DNA of 64,000 bases, taken from positions 42,254 through 106,253 of the forward strand of contig NZ_JAUFPN010000059.1 in the NCBI RefSeq assembly GCF_030409335.1. Direction: 5' to 3'. The stretch's first letter is position 1, and each line of letters opens with the position of its first letter. The translations under genes were made by a program, and so were the position numbers. The notes beneath the pieces are model-generated. The model was not told the DNA's origin. It ran no database searches and saw only the letters and a list, made by a program, of their open reading frames with translations. Below, piece by piece: positions 8,248 to 15,949 of this stretch. Source of the stretch: Paeniroseomonas aquatica (lineage in GTDB: Bacteria; Pseudomonadota; Alphaproteobacteria; Acetobacterales; Acetobacteraceae).

Positions 8248-9320
8248 GCCAGGGCCACCGGGTCCAGTTCCATGCCCAGGCCCGGCCCATCGGGCACCGC
8301 GACGAAGCCCTGGCGCGGGATCAGCCCGGGGTAGGGCGGCGTCGCCAGGTCGGCGAAATAGACCTCGAGCGGCTCCTCCACCGGCGCCGCGGCCAGCAGG
8401 TGCAGGCTGGCCAGCAGCCCGGGGCCGAAATAGGGGCAATGCGGCACCACCGCGACGCCGTGCCGCTTCGCCAGCGCCTGCACCGCCAGGACGCCGCTGA
8501 TGCCGATCTTGGTCACGCTCGGCTGCACCACGTCGACCGCGCCGGCCGCCATCATGGCGCCGAGGCTCGCCGGCTCGCCCAGGCACTCGCCGGCGGCGAT
8601 GCCGACGCCGCCCGCCGCCCGCACCGCGGCGATGGCGGCGAAATCCTCCGGCGGCCAGACCGGCTCCTCGACCCAGCGGACGTTCATGCCGGCGACGGCG
8701 CGGCAGAATTCCACGGCCTGCTCCGCCGTGTCCCAGGCGCAGTTGATGTCGAGCATCAGCGGGATCTCGGCCGGCGCCGCCTCCCGCGCCGCGCGGATGC
8801 AGGCGAGGTCGACCTCGTGCAGCTTGATCCGGCCATAGCCGCGCGCCACCGCGGTGGCGACGGCGCGGCCGACCAGCTCCGGATCGCCGTAGCGCAGCAG
8901 GCTGGCATAGGCCGGCACCCGGTCCCGGTTCCCCCGGCCGATCAGCGCATGCAGCGGCGCCCCCGCCGCCTGGGCCGCGATGTCCCAGAGCGCGATGTCG
9001 AGGCCGGCCAGCGCGAAGCTCATCGGCCCGTTGCGGCCGAAATTGTGGAAGCGCCGCTGCAGCCGCAGCATCAGCCCGGCGATGTCCGCCGGGTCCTCGC
9101 CGAGGCAGGCCGGGGCCAGCAGCCCGACCAGCGCCTCCTGCGTGGTGCCGACGAGGGAGAAGCCGAAGCCCTCGCCCCAGCCGGTGAGGCCGGCATCGGT
9201 CTCGACCCGGACCAGCAGCGTGTCCATGGCCCGGAGGTGCAGGTTGCCGCCCCGCCCGGCCGGATTGCCGTAGCTGAAGGGCGTGCTGAGTATCCGGCCG
9301 GTGACGGCGGTGATGCGCAT
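8244..9320 (-). CDS. Mandelate racemase / muconate lactonizing enzyme family protein
   Basis: This 358-residue enolase-superfamily enzyme would abstract an alpha proton from a carboxylate and stabilise the enolate on Mg2+. The N-terminal capping domain is residues 1-115, followed by the TIM barrel. Likely catalytic and metal residues are K166 (RIKLHEV), D191 (MLDINCAWD), the VEEP acid pair near 218-219, E245 (AAGECLG), K271 (VTKIGIS) and H294 (VVPHCPYF). The first catalytic motif reads K-x-H rather than the common K-x-K. Substrate is unknown: sugar-acid dehydratase, racemase and cycloisomerase are all possible. It is translationally coupled to benE, and a large palindrome lies about 20 bases upstream of the start. 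Confidence 0.85.
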   Translation of the reverse strand: MRITAVTGRILSTPFSYGNPAGRGGNLHLRAMDTLLVRVETDAGLTGWGEGFGFSLVGTTQEALVGLLAPACLGEDPADIAGLMLRLQRRFHNFGRNGPMSFALAGLDIALWDIAAQAAGAPLHALIGRGNRDRVPAYASLLRYGDPELVGRAVATAVARGYGRIKLHEVDLACIRAAREAAPAEIPLMLDINCAWDTAEQAVEFCRAVAGMNVRWVEEPVWPPEDFAAIAAVRAAGGVGIAAGECLGEPASLGAMMAAGAVDVVQPSVTKIGISGVLAVQALAKRHGVAVVPHCPYFGPGLLASLHLLAAAPVEEPLEVYFADLATPPYPGLIPRQGFVAVPDGPGLGMELDPVALA

Positions 9321-9340
9321 GGATGGTATCCCCTGGACCC

Positions 9341-9380
9341 GGCCGCGGATCCCGCGGCCCCGGCCGCGGGATCCGCGGCC
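9341..9380. repeat. Perfect 19-bp inverted repeat with 2-base spacer
   Basis: The arms are 9341-9359 and 9362-9380 (GGCCGCGGATCCCGCGGCC and its exact reverse complement), separated by CC. Each arm is itself nearly palindromic around GATC. It lies about 20 bases upstream of the racemase-family start and 3' of the UPF0280 gene. As RNA it would form a very stable hairpin, so it could terminate the upstream operon, attenuate the downstream one, or be a dispersed repeat. There is no T-tract. Confidence 0.75.
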
Positions 9381-9390
9381 CGGCGCGACC

Positions 9391-9498
9391 CTAGAGCAAA
9401 CTCCGATCTGATGGACGCATCAGACCGGAGATATTCGCTCGCCAGAACAACAAGCTAGAGCGGGCTCCGTGAGCCAGTGCGAACGGAAACCGCTCTAG
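9391..9498. repeat. Two tandem imperfect palindromes opening with CTAGAGC
   Basis: Unit 1 starts at 9391 with CTAGAGCAAACTCCG and folds through CTCCGATCTGATG (9401-9413) against CATCAGACCGGAG, a 13-bp stem with one mismatch. Unit 2 (about 9455-9498) begins CTAGAGCGGGCTCCGT and ends ACGGAAACCGCTCTAG, so its ends pair over 9 bp, then 5 bp after a mismatch. Repeats of this kind, beginning TAGAGC and containing TCCG, are common between genes of Alphaproteobacteria as I recall. The function here is not known. Confidence 0.65.
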
Positions 9499-9503
9499 CC
9501 GCC

Positions 9504-10349
9504 CTACCGCCAGTCGCCCAGGCTGCCGCCCACCAGGCGCACCGCGTCGCCGACCACCAGCGCCGCGCCCTGGATCAGCCCGGCCGCGAGCAGCGCCTCG
9601 GCCCGCGCCTCGCCGGCATCGAGTGCCTCGGCCGCCACCGCCGCCGGCAGCGGCCCGACCGCGACGGTCACCTCCCGGTCGCCGAGGTCGCTGTCGGGGT
9701 CCAGCAGCTGCGCCGGCATCCGGCGGATGCTCGGATGCGCGGCATCCACCGCATTGGCGATCACCGTCGCCGCGGCATCGGCCCGGGCGGCGCCGGCGGC
9801 CAGCACCGTCACCGCATCGGCGATGCCGCAGGAGAAGCTTCGCCCCGGCCAGCCGCTGGTGGCGATGCCCTGCACCCCGTCGCCGGCCCTGAGCCGGATC
9901 AGCGCCTCCGGCATGGCCACCGCCAGCCGCTGCACCACGCCGACCCGCAGCGTGGCGCCCGGCGCCAGGTACACCGCGATGTCGCCGCCGTTGTTCACAT
10001 GCGCCGCGGTCAGCCCGCGCAGGCCGGCGACGGCGGCCAGCACCTCCTCGGCGACCGCCCCGGCGACCGCCGCCATCGGGGTGATGAAGCCGGCGCGGAA
10101 GGGCCAGACCGCATCCGCCATGCGCCGCGCCACCGCGCCGCGCAGCGCCGGCCGGTCGACGCCGAGCGGCTGGCGCAGCAGCGGCAGCTCGGCCACCAGC
10201 CCGGCCAGCAGCCCGTCGAAGCGCGCGCTCGCCCGCCGGGCCGCCTCGGCGATCCCGGCCCGGGTGCCTTCCAGCCCGATCACCAGGTCGATCGGCCCTT
10301 CCTGCAGGTGCAGCCGGCCGTCCGGCAGCAAGGCTAGGGCAGCGGCCAT
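9504..10349 (-). CDS. UPF0280 (COG2122) ApbE-superfamily protein
   Basis: This 281-residue protein is uncharacterised, but its motifs match the ApbE FAD:protein FMN transferase superfamily: AAHVNNGGDIAVYL (residues 115-128), GIATSGWPGRSFSCGIADAV (161-180) and ADAAATVIANAVDA (190-203). ApbE attaches FMN to Thr of partner flavoproteins, using a bound metal. The ATG at 10349 makes the gene overlap the upstream reductase gene by 16 bases, so the two are translationally coupled. This suggests a maturation or partner role for the 6-hydroxynicotinate-reductase-family protein. No lipobox or signal peptide is seen, so it is probably cytoplasmic. Enzymatic activity is inferred. Confidence 0.82.
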   Translation of the reverse strand: MAAALALLPDGRLHLQEGPIDLVIGLEGTRAGIAEAARRASARFDGLLAGLVAELPLLRQPLGVDRPALRGAVARRMADAVWPFRAGFITPMAAVAGAVAEEVLAAVAGLRGLTAAHVNNGGDIAVYLAPGATLRVGVVQRLAVAMPEALIRLRAGDGVQGIATSGWPGRSFSCGIADAVTVLAAGAARADAAATVIANAVDAAHPSIRRMPAQLLDPDSDLGDREVTVAVGPLPAAVAAEALDAGEARAEALLAAGLIQGAALVVGDAVRLVGGSLGDWR

Positions 10350-11821
10350 GGGTTCCCCGCGATCCAGCCCTCGCGCCGGGCGCCGCCGCCATGCTCGGCC
10401 AGCAGCGCCTCCAGCGGCACCGCATGATCCACATGCCCGCCCAGCCGGGCATAGAGCTCCGCGCCCAGGGTGAACTCGATCGGCGCCACCAGCGCCGGCG
10501 TCGGCACATGGCCGAAGGCGCCATCCGGTATCCGCAGCACATCCGCCATGATGGTGATCCCACCCCCCGGCCAGAGCATGCACGGCGCGCCGCCGATCGT
10601 CACCCGCACCAGCGAGGCCTGCACCTCGCGGGTCAGCAACACGGGATTCTCGGTCACACCCGCCCGCAACGATCCGCCCGCGCCGGCCATGAAGAGGATG
10701 GAGGTGAGCGCCGGCTCGCAATTCTCGCCGATCCGCTCGACCGTCCGGGCCACGGCTTCCGGCGCCGGAACCGGCACCGGCCGCAACGATTCATCCAGCA
10801 CGCAGTAGAGCGAGTCCTCGCCCGTGGTGCTGGTCAGCAGCAGCCGCAGCCCCGGCCAGGCGATCTTCGGATCGATCCGCTCGATCACCGCCAGCGGGTC
10901 GGTGATATCGGTGCCGCCCCAGCCCTTGCCGGGCTGCGCCACCTGGAAGTACCGCCCCGGGGTCGAGCGCCGGCCGCGCACGCGGATGCCGCTCGGCGGC
11001 ACGTCGAGGCACCTGCCCGCCTGGTGCTCGCTGAGCACCCCGGTGATGTGGTCGTCGACCACGATCACCTCGTCCACATGGCCGTGCCACTGCCGGGCGA
11101 AGATGCCGATGGCGGCCGAGCCGCAGCCGACCCGCATCCGCCGCTCCGGCGTGCCGTCGACGATGGGCGCCGTGCCCGCCTGCAGCACCAGCCTCGGCCC
11201 GCCGTCGATCGAGACCTCCACCGCCTGCTTGTTGCAGAGCGCCAGCATGGCCGCGCAGGTGACGTTGCCCTCCCGCTTCGAGCCGCCCGTCAGGTGCCGC
11301 ACCCCGCCGAGGCTCAGCATCTGGCTGCCGTATTCGGCCGTGGTGACATGGCCGATCTGCTCGCCATCGACCCGCACCGCGGCGGTCTCGGCGCCGAGGT
11401 GCCGGTCGGTGTCGATCTTTACCTTCAGGCCGCAGTAGCTGAAGATCCCCTCGGTCACGACGGTGACGGTATCGACGCCGGCATGGCGCGAGCCGACGAT
11501 GAAGGGCGCCGGCTTGTAGTCCGGGTAGGTCGTGCCAGCGCCGATGGCGGTGACGAAGGTCGCCTTGTCCCTTTGGGGCGCCAAGCCCCCGGCCCAATCC
11601 TCGGAGCCTTCGAGGAAGGGAACCGTCTCCCCGCCCGCATCGACGGTCCGCTCCATCAGCACCAGCGGATCGGTCCGGACCAGCGCGCCATCCCGGTTGG
11701 CATAGCGGCTGCACGCGCCCGCGCGCCCCGGGCGGATGCGGCACAGCACCGGGCAGGCATCGCAGCGCACGATGCCCTCGTTGCCCTCGCGGGCGCCGAA
11801 GATCGCGGTCCGGTCGCTCAT
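10334..11821 (-). CDS. hnr: 6-hydroxynicotinate reductase family iron-sulfur protein
   Basis: This 495-residue protein resembles 6-hydroxynicotinate reductase, which uses reduced ferredoxin to convert 6-hydroxynicotinate to 1,4,5,6-tetrahydro-6-oxonicotinate in Eubacterium barkeri. The N-terminus carries C20-x2-C23-x3-C27-x9-C37 (RCDACPVLC, GRAGAC), fit for an Fe-S cluster. Further landmarks are VTEGIFSYCGLKVKIDTDRH, GGSKREGNVTCAAM and GPRLVLQAGTAPIVDG. Its ATG overlaps the hydroxylase stop (ATGA), and its end overlaps the UPF0280 gene by 16 bases. Finding a ferredoxin-dependent ring reductase in a likely aerobe is notable. The family call is confident; the substrate rests on this neighbourhood. 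Confidence 0.82.
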   Translation of the reverse strand: MSDRTAIFGAREGNEGIVRCDACPVLCRIRPGRAGACSRYANRDGALVRTDPLVLMERTVDAGGETVPFLEGSEDWAGGLAPQRDKATFVTAIGAGTTYPDYKPAPFIVGSRHAGVDTVTVVTEGIFSYCGLKVKIDTDRHLGAETAAVRVDGEQIGHVTTAEYGSQMLSLGGVRHLTGGSKREGNVTCAAMLALCNKQAVEVSIDGGPRLVLQAGTAPIVDGTPERRMRVGCGSAAIGIFARQWHGHVDEVIVVDDHITGVLSEHQAGRCLDVPPSGIRVRGRRSTPGRYFQVAQPGKGWGGTDITDPLAVIERIDPKIAWPGLRLLLTSTTGEDSLYCVLDESLRPVPVPAPEAVARTVERIGENCEPALTSILFMAGAGGSLRAGVTENPVLLTREVQASLVRVTIGGAPCMLWPGGGITIMADVLRIPDGAFGHVPTPALVAPIEFTLGAELYARLGGHVDHAVPLEALLAEHGGGARREGWIAGNPWPLP

Positions 11822-14502
11822 GTGCGGAGTGCCTCCAGCACGCGGTGGGGCAGGGCAGGGACGCGGGTGATCTCCGCCCCGGTCGCATCCCGGATGGCGG
11901 AGAAGATCGCCGGCGCCGTCGGCACCAGCGCCGGCTCGCCGATCCCCTTGGCGCCATAGGGGCCGAGCGGCTCCGGATCCTCGATGAGGATATTCTCGAT
12001 CACCGGCACGTCGCCGATGGTCGGGATGAGGTAGTCGTGCAGGTTCTCGGTCCGGCCGGGGAGGTATTCCTCCAGCAGCGCCAGCCCGATGCCCTGGGCG
12101 ATGCCGCCCTCGATCTGCCCCTCGACCAGCATCGGGTTGATCGCCCGTCCCACGTCATGCGCCGCGACGATGCGGTCCAGCCGCACCGTCCCCAGCTCGG
12201 TATCCACCGCCAGCGCCGCGAGCTGCGCGGCGAAGCCATAGGTCGCATAGGGCGAACCCTGGCCATCCGCGTCCATCGGCACCGTCGGCGGATCGAAGCG
12301 CCCGATCCCCTCCAGCGGCGCCTCGAGCGCAATCGCCCGCCCATCCACCAGCAACCGCCCAGCTTCCAAGGCGAGCCGCGCCTCCGGCCCGGCATTGGCG
12401 CGCAGCAGGATCGCATCCCGGAGCGCCAGCCCGGCCTCCAGCGCCGCCCGGCCGCTGACGAAGGTCTGGCGGGAGGCGCTGGTCTTGCCGGCATCCGCGG
12501 TCAGGTCGGTATCCCCGAGCACCAGGGCGAAATCCGCCACCGGCAGCCCCACCGCATCGGCCACGACCTGCAGCAGCACCGAGGTGCTGCCCTGGCCGAT
12601 ATCCACCGCACCGTTGTGGAAGACCAGCCGCCCTTCCGGGGCCAAGGTCACCCGCATGGTCGAGGGATTGGACATGCCGGTATTGCCGATGCCGTACCAC
12701 ATGCAGGCAACGCCCACGCCATGCCGCAGCAGCCCGCCGCGCGCATTGGCCCGCGCGGCTTCCGCCCGCAATTCCCGCCAGCGCGGCCGCAGCGCCTCCA
12801 GGCACTCCACCAGCCCGACCGAATGGGCGATGACCTGGCCCGTCGCCGTCGCATCGCCCCGGCGGAGCGCGTTGAGCACCCGGAATTCCAGCCGGTCCAG
12901 CCCCGCCGCATCGGCCAGCTTGTCCCACAGCGCCTCCTGCGCGATGGCCGCCTGCGGCACGCCGAAGCCGCGGAAGGCACCGGAGGGCGGGTTGTTGGTC
13001 AGCACCGCCCGCGCCCGGCTCCGCGCATGGGGCATGCGGTAGGGCCCGGTCGAATGCGCCGGCACCCGCCCGGCGACGGTCGGCCCCCAGCTGGCATAGG
13101 CGCCGGTGTCGTAGACGCCCTCGAACTCGAAGCCGACCAGCCGCCCCGCGGCATCGCAGCCGGCGCGCGCGGTGATGCGTGCGGGATGCCGCTTGGTGCT
13201 GCTCGCCATGCTCTCGCCGCGGGTCCAGACCGCCCGCACCGGCCGCCGCAGCACCCAGGCGGCCACCGCGATCATCGGCTGCACCGCCACGTCGAGCTTG
13301 CCGCCGAAGCCGCCGCCGCAGGCGGTCGGCACGATCCGCACCGCGGACTGCGGAATGCCCAGCACCCCCGCCACCTCTTCCAGATCCATGTACGGTGCCT
13401 GGGTGGAGGCATGGACCTCGATCCGGTCGCCGACGCGCCGGGCCCAGCCCGCCTCGGGCTCGATATAGGCATGCTCGACGAAGCCGGTCTGCCACGCGCC
13501 CTCGGCGACATGCGCCGCCCCGGCCAGCGCCGCATCGACATCGCCGCAGGCCAGCCGCCCGGTGGTCAGCACATTGTCCGGCCAGCGGTCGTGCAGCGCC
13601 GGGGCGCCCGGGGCCAGCGCCGCCCCGGGATCCGCCAGGGCCGGCAGCACCTCCCAGACGATCGGCAGCTCCGCCACCGCGATGGCCTCCACCGCCGCCC
13701 GCTCCCCGACCAGGGCGCAGACCGTGTCGCCGCGGTAGCGCACCAGCCCCGCGGCAAACACCGCTTGGTCCTTGATATCCGGGTAGATGCCGAAACCGTT
13801 CCGCCCCGGCACGTCCGCTGCGGTGAGGACCCTCACCAGCCCGGGATGCCGCGCGTAGAGCGGCGCGCAATCGCCCAGGGTGAAGCGCGCATGCGCATGC
13901 GGGCTCCGCACCGGCCGCAGCCAGAGCGCATCCGCCGGCGCCGCATCCGCGCCATAGACCTCCGCGCCATCCACCTTGGGCTGGCCATCGGCGCGCGGCA
14001 TCCGCGCCCCCACCGCCGCGCCCGCCGCCGGCAGCACCACCGCGGGCGCGTCCAGGAAGGAATGCGCTGCGCAGACCGCATCGATGATCTTGCGATAGCC
14101 GGTGCAGCGGCAGAGCACGCCACCCAGCGCCACCTCGACCGCCGCCACCGCCGGCCGCGGCTCCACGGCCAGCAACTCCATCGCCGCCAGCAGCATCCCC
14201 GGCGTGCAGAAGCCGCATTGCGCCGCGCCATGCGCGAGGAAGGCCCGCTGCAGCGCCGCGCCCAGCGACAGCGCCGCCAGCCCCTCCACCGTCAGCACCG
14301 CGCCGCCCTCGGCCTGGGCCAGCGGCACCAGGCAGGCACAGACCTGCTTGCCATCCAGCAGCACCGTGCAGGCGCCGCAATCCCCGGCGTCGCAGCCGGA
14401 CTTGGTCCCGACCAGCCCGAGCGCATCGCGCAGCACCAGGCTCAGCCGCGTCTCCGGCGCCGCGGCGACATCCCGCGCCGTGCCATTCACCAGCATCCTC
14501 AT
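11818..14502 (-). CDS. Fused [2Fe-2S]/molybdenum hydroxylase (nicotinate dehydrogenase-like)
   Basis: This 894-residue xanthine-dehydrogenase-family protein fuses small and large subunits without the FAD domain, which is encoded separately upstream. Plant-type cluster ligands are C37, C42, C45 and one of C55/C57; the second cluster has C96, C99, C131 and C133 (QCGFCTPGM, CRCTGY). The Mo-pterin domain begins near residue 170, with GGGFGGKLDVAVQP, SGAFRGFGVPQAA, VDIGQGSTSVLLQV, and the active-site Glu in GAKGIGEPALVPTAPA. Such enzymes hydroxylate N-heteroaromatic rings with water as the oxygen source. Next to hnr and the enamidase gene, nicotinate to 6-hydroxynicotinate is the best guess. Stop and start overlap as ATGA on both sides. 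Confidence 0.85.
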   Translation of the reverse strand: MRMLVNGTARDVAAAPETRLSLVLRDALGLVGTKSGCDAGDCGACTVLLDGKQVCACLVPLAQAEGGAVLTVEGLAALSLGAALQRAFLAHGAAQCGFCTPGMLLAAMELLAVEPRPAVAAVEVALGGVLCRCTGYRKIIDAVCAAHSFLDAPAVVLPAAGAAVGARMPRADGQPKVDGAEVYGADAAPADALWLRPVRSPHAHARFTLGDCAPLYARHPGLVRVLTAADVPGRNGFGIYPDIKDQAVFAAGLVRYRGDTVCALVGERAAVEAIAVAELPIVWEVLPALADPGAALAPGAPALHDRWPDNVLTTGRLACGDVDAALAGAAHVAEGAWQTGFVEHAYIEPEAGWARRVGDRIEVHASTQAPYMDLEEVAGVLGIPQSAVRIVPTACGGGFGGKLDVAVQPMIAVAAWVLRRPVRAVWTRGESMASSTKRHPARITARAGCDAAGRLVGFEFEGVYDTGAYASWGPTVAGRVPAHSTGPYRMPHARSRARAVLTNNPPSGAFRGFGVPQAAIAQEALWDKLADAAGLDRLEFRVLNALRRGDATATGQVIAHSVGLVECLEALRPRWRELRAEAARANARGGLLRHGVGVACMWYGIGNTGMSNPSTMRVTLAPEGRLVFHNGAVDIGQGSTSVLLQVVADAVGLPVADFALVLGDTDLTADAGKTSASRQTFVSGRAALEAGLALRDAILLRANAGPEARLALEAGRLLVDGRAIALEAPLEGIGRFDPPTVPMDADGQGSPYATYGFAAQLAALAVDTELGTVRLDRIVAAHDVGRAINPMLVEGQIEGGIAQGIGLALLEEYLPGRTENLHDYLIPTIGDVPVIENILIEDPEPLGPYGAKGIGEPALVPTAPAIFSAIRDATGAEITRVPALPHRVLEALRT

Positions 14503-15371
14503 GCCGCCACCCGCAGCGGCGCCGCCAGCCGCGCCAGCAGCCGCCGCAGCAGCACCACCGCCGCCTCCTGCCGATAATCCGCGGTTGCCCGCACGTCGCC
14601 GATCGGCGCCAGCCCGGCCAGATGCGCCGGCTGCACCACCTGCGCCGCCTCGGCCGGCGCCACGCCCTCCAGCGCCGCCTCCAGCGCCGGCAGCCGCTGC
14701 GCCACCTCCGAACAGGCGCCGACGGCCAGCCGCGCCCGGGCGATCCGCCCGCCCGGCGCCTCGAGCACCGCCGCCACCATGACGATGGAGATCACGAGGT
14801 AGGCCCGCGCCCCCAGCTTCTCGAAGCCCGCGACCGCCTCCGCGCTCGCCTTCGGCACCAGCAGCGCGACCGCCAGCTCATCCGCCGCCAGCGCCGTCCG
14901 CCGGTTGCCCAGGATGAACGCGCCCAGCGACAGCCGCCGCACCCCGCGCACGCCGGCCAGCTCCACCGTCGCATCCAGCGCCAGCAGCGGCGGCACCCCG
15001 TCCGCGGCGGGGGAGGCGTTGCAGAGATTGCCCAGCAGGGTGCCGCGGTTCTGCACCTGCGCCCCGCCGACCTTGCCCGCCGCCGCACGCAGCCCGTCGA
15101 ACCAAGCGGGCAGGGCGGCATCCCGCAACCCCGCCCAGGTCACCCCGGCGCCGATCCGGTGGTGGTCGCCGCGATCCTCGATGCTGGCGAGTCCGGCGAT
15201 GGCCGAGAGGTCGAGCACCGCCCGCGCATCCGGCGCCCGCCCCCAGGCCGCCGCCCCCGCCCGCGCCGGATAGACATCCGTGCCCCCCGCCAGCAGCAGC
15301 GGCGGCGCGGGGGCCGCCGCCAGCAGCGCCAGGGCCTCCGCCAGCGTTCCGGGTCGGTGATAGGCGGTCAT
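14499..15371 (-). CDS. FAD-binding subunit of molybdenum hydroxylase (CoxM/XdhB type)
   Basis: This 290-residue flavoprotein subunit passes electrons from the molybdenum hydroxylase to an acceptor. The N-terminal PP-loop LLLAGGTDVYPARAG and the later GGAQVQNRGTLLGNLCNASP (about 120-140) are the FAD-binding signatures of the family. The C-terminal CO-dehydrogenase flavoprotein domain contains ARAYLVISIVMVAAVLE and ARLAVGACSEVAQRLP. The gene overlaps the fused Fe-S/Mo gene by ATGA, which supports a complex of the two polypeptides. It lies 66 bases downstream of a marR gene on the same strand. Confidence 0.86.
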   Translation of the reverse strand: MTAYHRPGTLAEALALLAAAPAPPLLLAGGTDVYPARAGAAAWGRAPDARAVLDLSAIAGLASIEDRGDHHRIGAGVTWAGLRDAALPAWFDGLRAAAGKVGGAQVQNRGTLLGNLCNASPAADGVPPLLALDATVELAGVRGVRRLSLGAFILGNRRTALAADELAVALLVPKASAEAVAGFEKLGARAYLVISIVMVAAVLEAPGGRIARARLAVGACSEVAQRLPALEAALEGVAPAEAAQVVQPAHLAGLAPIGDVRATADYRQEAAVVLLRRLLARLAAPLRVAA

Positions 15372-15437
15372 GCTGGCGCCCCGATCATGTGCACACTAAC
15401 AAGTCTAGCGAGCGTCATGCCGGGGTCACAACCGAAT

Positions 15438-15866
15438 TCACCCGAGCTTTCCGAGGATCGTCCCGAGTCGCGCCTGGTCCTCGCGCGACAGCGGCGCGAG
15501 CGTCGCCGCCGTCACCGCCCGGGCCTTGCCGACCCAGGCCGGCAGCGCCGCCAGCGCCGCCGGGGTGAGCGCCACCCGCAGCCGCCGGGCATCCGCCGCG
15601 TCCCGGTCGCGCACCACCAGCCCGCGCGCCATCAGCCGCGTCACCACGCCCTTGACCGTCGGCGGGTCCATCGCCAGCGCCCGGCCGAGCAGGTTCTGCG
15701 ACAGCGGCCCGCGCCGCCAGAGCACGTGCAGCGCGGCGAATTGCATGGAGGTCGGCCCGTCCTCGCCCATGATGCCCTGGAACAGCGCCAGGTGCCGCTG
15801 GTAGGCGCGGCGCAGCAGGTGGCCGACCTGCTCCTCCAGCACGTAGTCTTCCGGCTCCTGGTCCAT
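15438..15866 (-). CDS. MarR-family transcriptional regulator
   Basis: This 142-residue regulator has the MarR winged-helix core: MQFAALHVLWRRGPLSQNL (helices 2-3), GRALAMDPPTVKGVVTRLM (recognition helix), then the wing RGLVVRDRDAADARRLRVAL. It starts at the ATG at 15866 with GGAGG upstream. It heads the minus-strand hydroxylase/reductase operon and is divergent from the enamidase gene, a position typical of a local regulator. Nicotinate clusters of other bacteria are often controlled by MarR proteins such as NicR. Its ligand is probably nicotinate or 6-hydroxynicotinate, which is inferred. Confidence 0.88.
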   Translation of the reverse strand: MDQEPEDYVLEEQVGHLLRRAYQRHLALFQGIMGEDGPTSMQFAALHVLWRRGPLSQNLLGRALAMDPPTVKGVVTRLMARGLVVRDRDAADARRLRVALTPAALAALPAWVGKARAVTAATLAPLSREDQARLGTILGKLG

Positions 15867-15949
15867 CGGCGCCTCCGCACCCCGCTTTCGTTTCTAGGCT
15901 TACGACCGACCGGCCGCTAGACTCCGGCGCGGACAGAGGGGACCGAGCG
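15867..15949. promoter_or_regulatory. Divergent marR/enamidase control region with TCTAG half-sites
   Basis: The 83-base gap separates two divergent starts, so it must hold both promoters. TCTAGG (15893-15898) and CGCTAGA (15915-15921) form inverted TCTAG/CTAGA half-sites. A further TCTAGCG occurs at 15404-15410 in the gap upstream of the FAD-subunit gene. This pattern suggests a MarR operator shared by both gaps. The spacing is wide and no clear -35/-10 pair stands out, so the call is tentative. AGAGGGGA (15934-15941) is the enamidase ribosome binding site. Confidence 0.35.

Noticed and set aside
11845..14577. A 910-residue open frame on the plus strand
   Set aside because: It is the complement of the fused Fe-S/molybdenum hydroxylase, and no motif is visible in it.
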